Origin: Amphiura filiformis
Taxonomy: Eukaryota; Echinodermata; Ophiuroidea; Amphilepidida; Amphiuridae
Length of the DNA: 64,000 bases
NCBI RefSeq assembly: GCF_039555335.1
Contig: NC_092637.1
Location: 2,872,001 to 2,936,000, forward strand
Direction: 5' to 3'
Made by a program: the position numbers and the translations under genes. Positions 61,901 through 64,000 of this stretch are shown one piece after another. Under the pieces are notes generated by a model. That model made no database searches. It was given only the letters and a program-made list of their open reading frames with translations, and had not been told where the DNA came from. Every line of letters begins with the position of its first letter. Position 1 is the first letter of the stretch.

Positions 61901-64000
61901 ATGATTGGAATTGCACAGGAAAACGGGTAAAACATTATATTTGAAACAGTCTGTCCTACCAAAATTGTGGTGGAATTTTGTAAGTGTCAGTATGACGAGT
62001 GTTAATTTGAACATAAACAAAATGATCCACATCATACACACGATAGAGACATTTACTGACAAAAGCTATGGCTAAGTAATGAAATCTGTTTTCAAGTGAT
62101 GAAAGGCGTAGTTTTTCCAGTCTGAATTGGTAAGTAAGCTCCCCCCAAGCTCCCTCACTAGTGCATTTAATTGCAATGTGGTGTATACATTACATATCAA
62201 ATTCAAAACTTTTACATTTTAAGAACTTGACGAGACAATGTTGAGTGATTGATCAAAAGTTGTGTGTTATTGTTTATGAGCTTTCTGTGTTACTTTTTAA
62301 TATTTGACTGACTACATTTGAGTTTTTCCAGTTTTTGCCTCTTTGCCGGCAAAAACCGAACCCTGTTGTGCGCACTTGTTCCCGGATATCCGACCGACCG
62401 AATTGATCACAGAATTAAAAAAAATGGAAAATGCAACTTTTGGGTTGGTCAGGCCCGTAAAGCAGGGTTTTTTTGTGGCCTTAATCCTATAAGAATATAA
62501 GATAATCACAATAAGAATTTGTGCAGGTGGCTAACTGCTCGCCACTTCAATATAATTGTCAGTACGGTACTTTAGTAAGTTTATAAGCTTTTGTTTGTTT
62601 GTTTGTTTGTTTACCCAGGTTGGTCCGTGAGGAACACAATATGCTAATCCATGGAAAACCATGGACCGTTCCAAGCTCATACAAATGCACAAGCCTGGAT
62701 AGCCAGTGTAGGCTAATATATGCATGCTGGCCTAGATAGCTTTGATAAACAATTTATAAAACTATATTCCTTTTGTTTATTACTTTATTGATTGAAGGTT
62801 CAAGAAATAAAGCGTATGCAGGCAAACTGGATGCGACAGAGGGAATCACAATCAGATGACAATGGAGTCAAAGGTCAGAAAGCGGCGCCCTCTGGTCGTC
62901 AAGGCCGTGATGACAAGAAAGTGGGAGGAACATCAAAGAAACAAGGTACCGGTATACATGTTAATGAAGATTAAAATTAAGTCATACTGTACCGTAGCTG
63001 AAATTGACAATTTTTAACTTGCTGGGGGGTGGTCCCAAACCTTTAGCTTTTTGACCTAGCATTGTACTGGCGCATTTGCCTCAGAGAAATTAGCCAATAT
63101 TTTCCTCTATTGTTTTTACAAAAATATTGATACCGTACTTGGTAGAAATACATACATCTTAAAGTATTTGTTGGAAGAATTGTGTGTGTGTTTAAAAGAA
63201 TGTAAGTTTTGAAAGTTCTGAGTACCGGCGGTATCTCACTTTACTCAAGCTTATTTTGACTGAGTAGAGGGAAAAAACAAAAAAGAGGGGAAAAACGCAT
63301 CCCACATAGAGTGCCCCCTGACAAAAATGAACAAGAAAAGTGCCTCTCTGACAAGAAATGACAGAGAAAGGGGAAGGCAAAGGAAAATAAAAGGGAAAAG
63401 GAAAAGAAATAAAAAGGAAAGAAGGGGACCGGAAAAATCCCCCCCCCCAAATAGTTTTGAAGTAAGTCACTTTTGTCTTGCCAGCCATCTTGGGACAAAA
63501 ATTTGGTACCGTAACTAATAAAAACCAACCCTCCTATTTTTAAAAGTTCGGAAGAGAAACATGTAATTTTTGTTATTTGACCTTATTATCATTTGATTAA
63601 CTTTGAACTTAGAAACAATGACATGGACAACCAGCAGCGACAGCAACAACAAGAAAAAGAACCTCCGTACTCGTTCAGCTTCCCCTGCCGGTAGACAGAA
63701 GGACACCTCAAAAACTCAAACTGGAAGACAAACTCGACCTCTAAGTGGTAAAAGTAAGTCTGGATCTCGACCTAGCAGCGGACGTGACAAAGGTCTTTCA
63801 AGCAAACCACCAGTCGCAAAAGGCAGTGTTAGTGATAGGAGTGTTTCTAGTAAGAATACAACAAGTGCAAGGTTAGGGTCACAGACATTAGGGGTGCGGA
63901 CAGAATCAGAACCAAATCTGAGTGCTAAAGAAATCAATCCCTCTGTCAATGCATGGGATAGCAATAATTTAACAGATGCTAATTTACAGAGAACAAGCAA
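58864..64000 (+). CDS. Unknown Lys/Ser/Arg-rich protein, 5' end of a spliced gene
   Basis: Three exons join in frame: 58864-58902 (MMSSKKNKQLAEK, donor GTGAGT), 62798-62945 (VQEIKRMQANWMRQRESQSD and on, acceptor 'gattgaag', donor GTACCG) and 63613 onward (acceptor 'gaacttag', open to the window end). Together about 190 residues. The first ~30 form a charged helix-like stretch; the rest is rich in Ser, Lys, Arg, Gln and Thr with patches such as KTQTGRQTRPLSGKSKSGS, and looks disordered. I do not recognise the family. The gene is divergent from MINDY3. The ATG pair at 58864 and 58867 leaves the precise start ambiguous by one codon. The exon 2 donor is weak, and alternative splicing at 'aaaagtaagt' in exon 3 is possible. 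Confidence 0.65.
59577..60964. mobile_element. TTAA-flanked MITE, family C, copy 3 (middle layer)
   Basis: Bordered by TTAA at 59573-59576 and 60965-60968. Sequence outside the inner insertion matches 19393-19728 closely, including the 'cgttctggtgcaccag' centre, here missing a few bases. Confidence 0.9.
59617..60668. mobile_element. ~1.05 kb insertion in the family C MITE (inner layer)
   Basis: Comparison with the uninterrupted copy near 19431 places the insertion between 'tttatgacat' and 'atttttcagta', with AT on both sides. Its ends 'ggtcgcatgtca' and 'tgacatgcgacc' are inverted. Inside, 'ccaccctgtat' occurs more than once. No coding frame. Confidence 0.85.
61104..62365. mobile_element. 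Possible hAT-like TIR element
   Basis: 'cagggttcataggtttttgc' at the left and 'gcaaaaaccgaaccctg' at the right are imperfect inverted repeats beginning CAGGG, a start common in hAT elements. No 8-bp duplication could be seen, and interior frames (61512-61700 minus, 61654-61836 plus) are not recognisable as a transposase. Confidence 0.5.
62798..62945 (+). CDS. Unknown plus-strand gene, coding exon 2
   Basis: 148 nt. Frame continues from exon 1 and ends in phase 1 after KVGGTSKKQ. GC content is higher than the flanking sequence, consistent with coding. Read-through of the donor would stop after about ten codons. Confidence 0.68.
62946..63612. other. Intron 2 of the unknown gene
   Basis: Purine-rich on the plus strand between 63260 and 63440 (A/G-rich, then a C run). 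The overlapping frames on both strands here are compositional and not called. Confidence 0.5.
63613..64000 (+). CDS. Unknown plus-strand gene, coding exon 3 (truncated by window)
   Basis: At least 388 nt open in the joined frame, ending at the window edge in ...LTDANLQRTS. Composition is Ser/Lys/Arg/Thr-rich and probably unstructured. The minus-strand frame over the same bases is a shadow. Confidence 0.7.

Overview
This window is eukaryotic nuclear DNA: AT-rich, gene-poor and packed with repeats, with spliced genes using standard GT-AG introns. The recognisable proteins (LRRC51 and the deubiquitinase MINDY3), the large introns and the dense palindromic mini-transposons suggest a marine deuterostome invertebrate such as an echinoderm or hemichordate. 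That placement is an inference; no single feature proves the clade.

Genes. (1) A single-exon LRRC51 gene lies on the plus strand at 15638-16423. (2) A MINDY3 (FAM188A family) gene lies on the minus strand. Eleven coding exons from 58508 down to 28314 join in one unbroken frame of 400 codons, with the catalytic Cys in exon 2 and the likely catalytic His in exon 8. The last ~45 residues expected for the family were not found. (3) A plus-strand gene of unknown function starts head-to-head with MINDY3 at 58864. It has two small exons and a third that is still open at the window end. The 355 bp between the two start codons is the probable shared promoter.

Layout. 0-5.2 kb: a tandem array carrying nuclear-receptor DR1 motifs, another tandem repeat, an ATT microsatellite, a 1.36 kb foldback element and small palindromic elements. 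5.2-11.8 kb: a palindromic element followed by a ~5.9 kb structure with ~1.3-1.5 kb inverted arms. 11.9-16.4 kb: small elements and LRRC51. 16.4-28.3 kb: repeats only, including a 2.1 kb terminal-inverted-repeat (TIR) element with a decayed gene of a repeat-associated family. 28.3-58.5 kb: MINDY3. Its introns hold a ~6.1 kb TIR structure with a 205-bp satellite and a TTAA-flanked element, tRNA-derived SINEs, two LINE fragments, nested TIR elements, and local tandem duplications of exon 3 and exon 11 sequence. 58.5-64 kb: the unknown gene, whose first intron carries a three-level nest of mobile elements.

Many elements could be delimited because target-site duplications (TTAA, TA, TAA, ATAA, TGACTA or a 9-mer) or an uninterrupted second copy of the target are visible in this window. 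No rRNA gene, functional tRNA gene or CRISPR array was seen.
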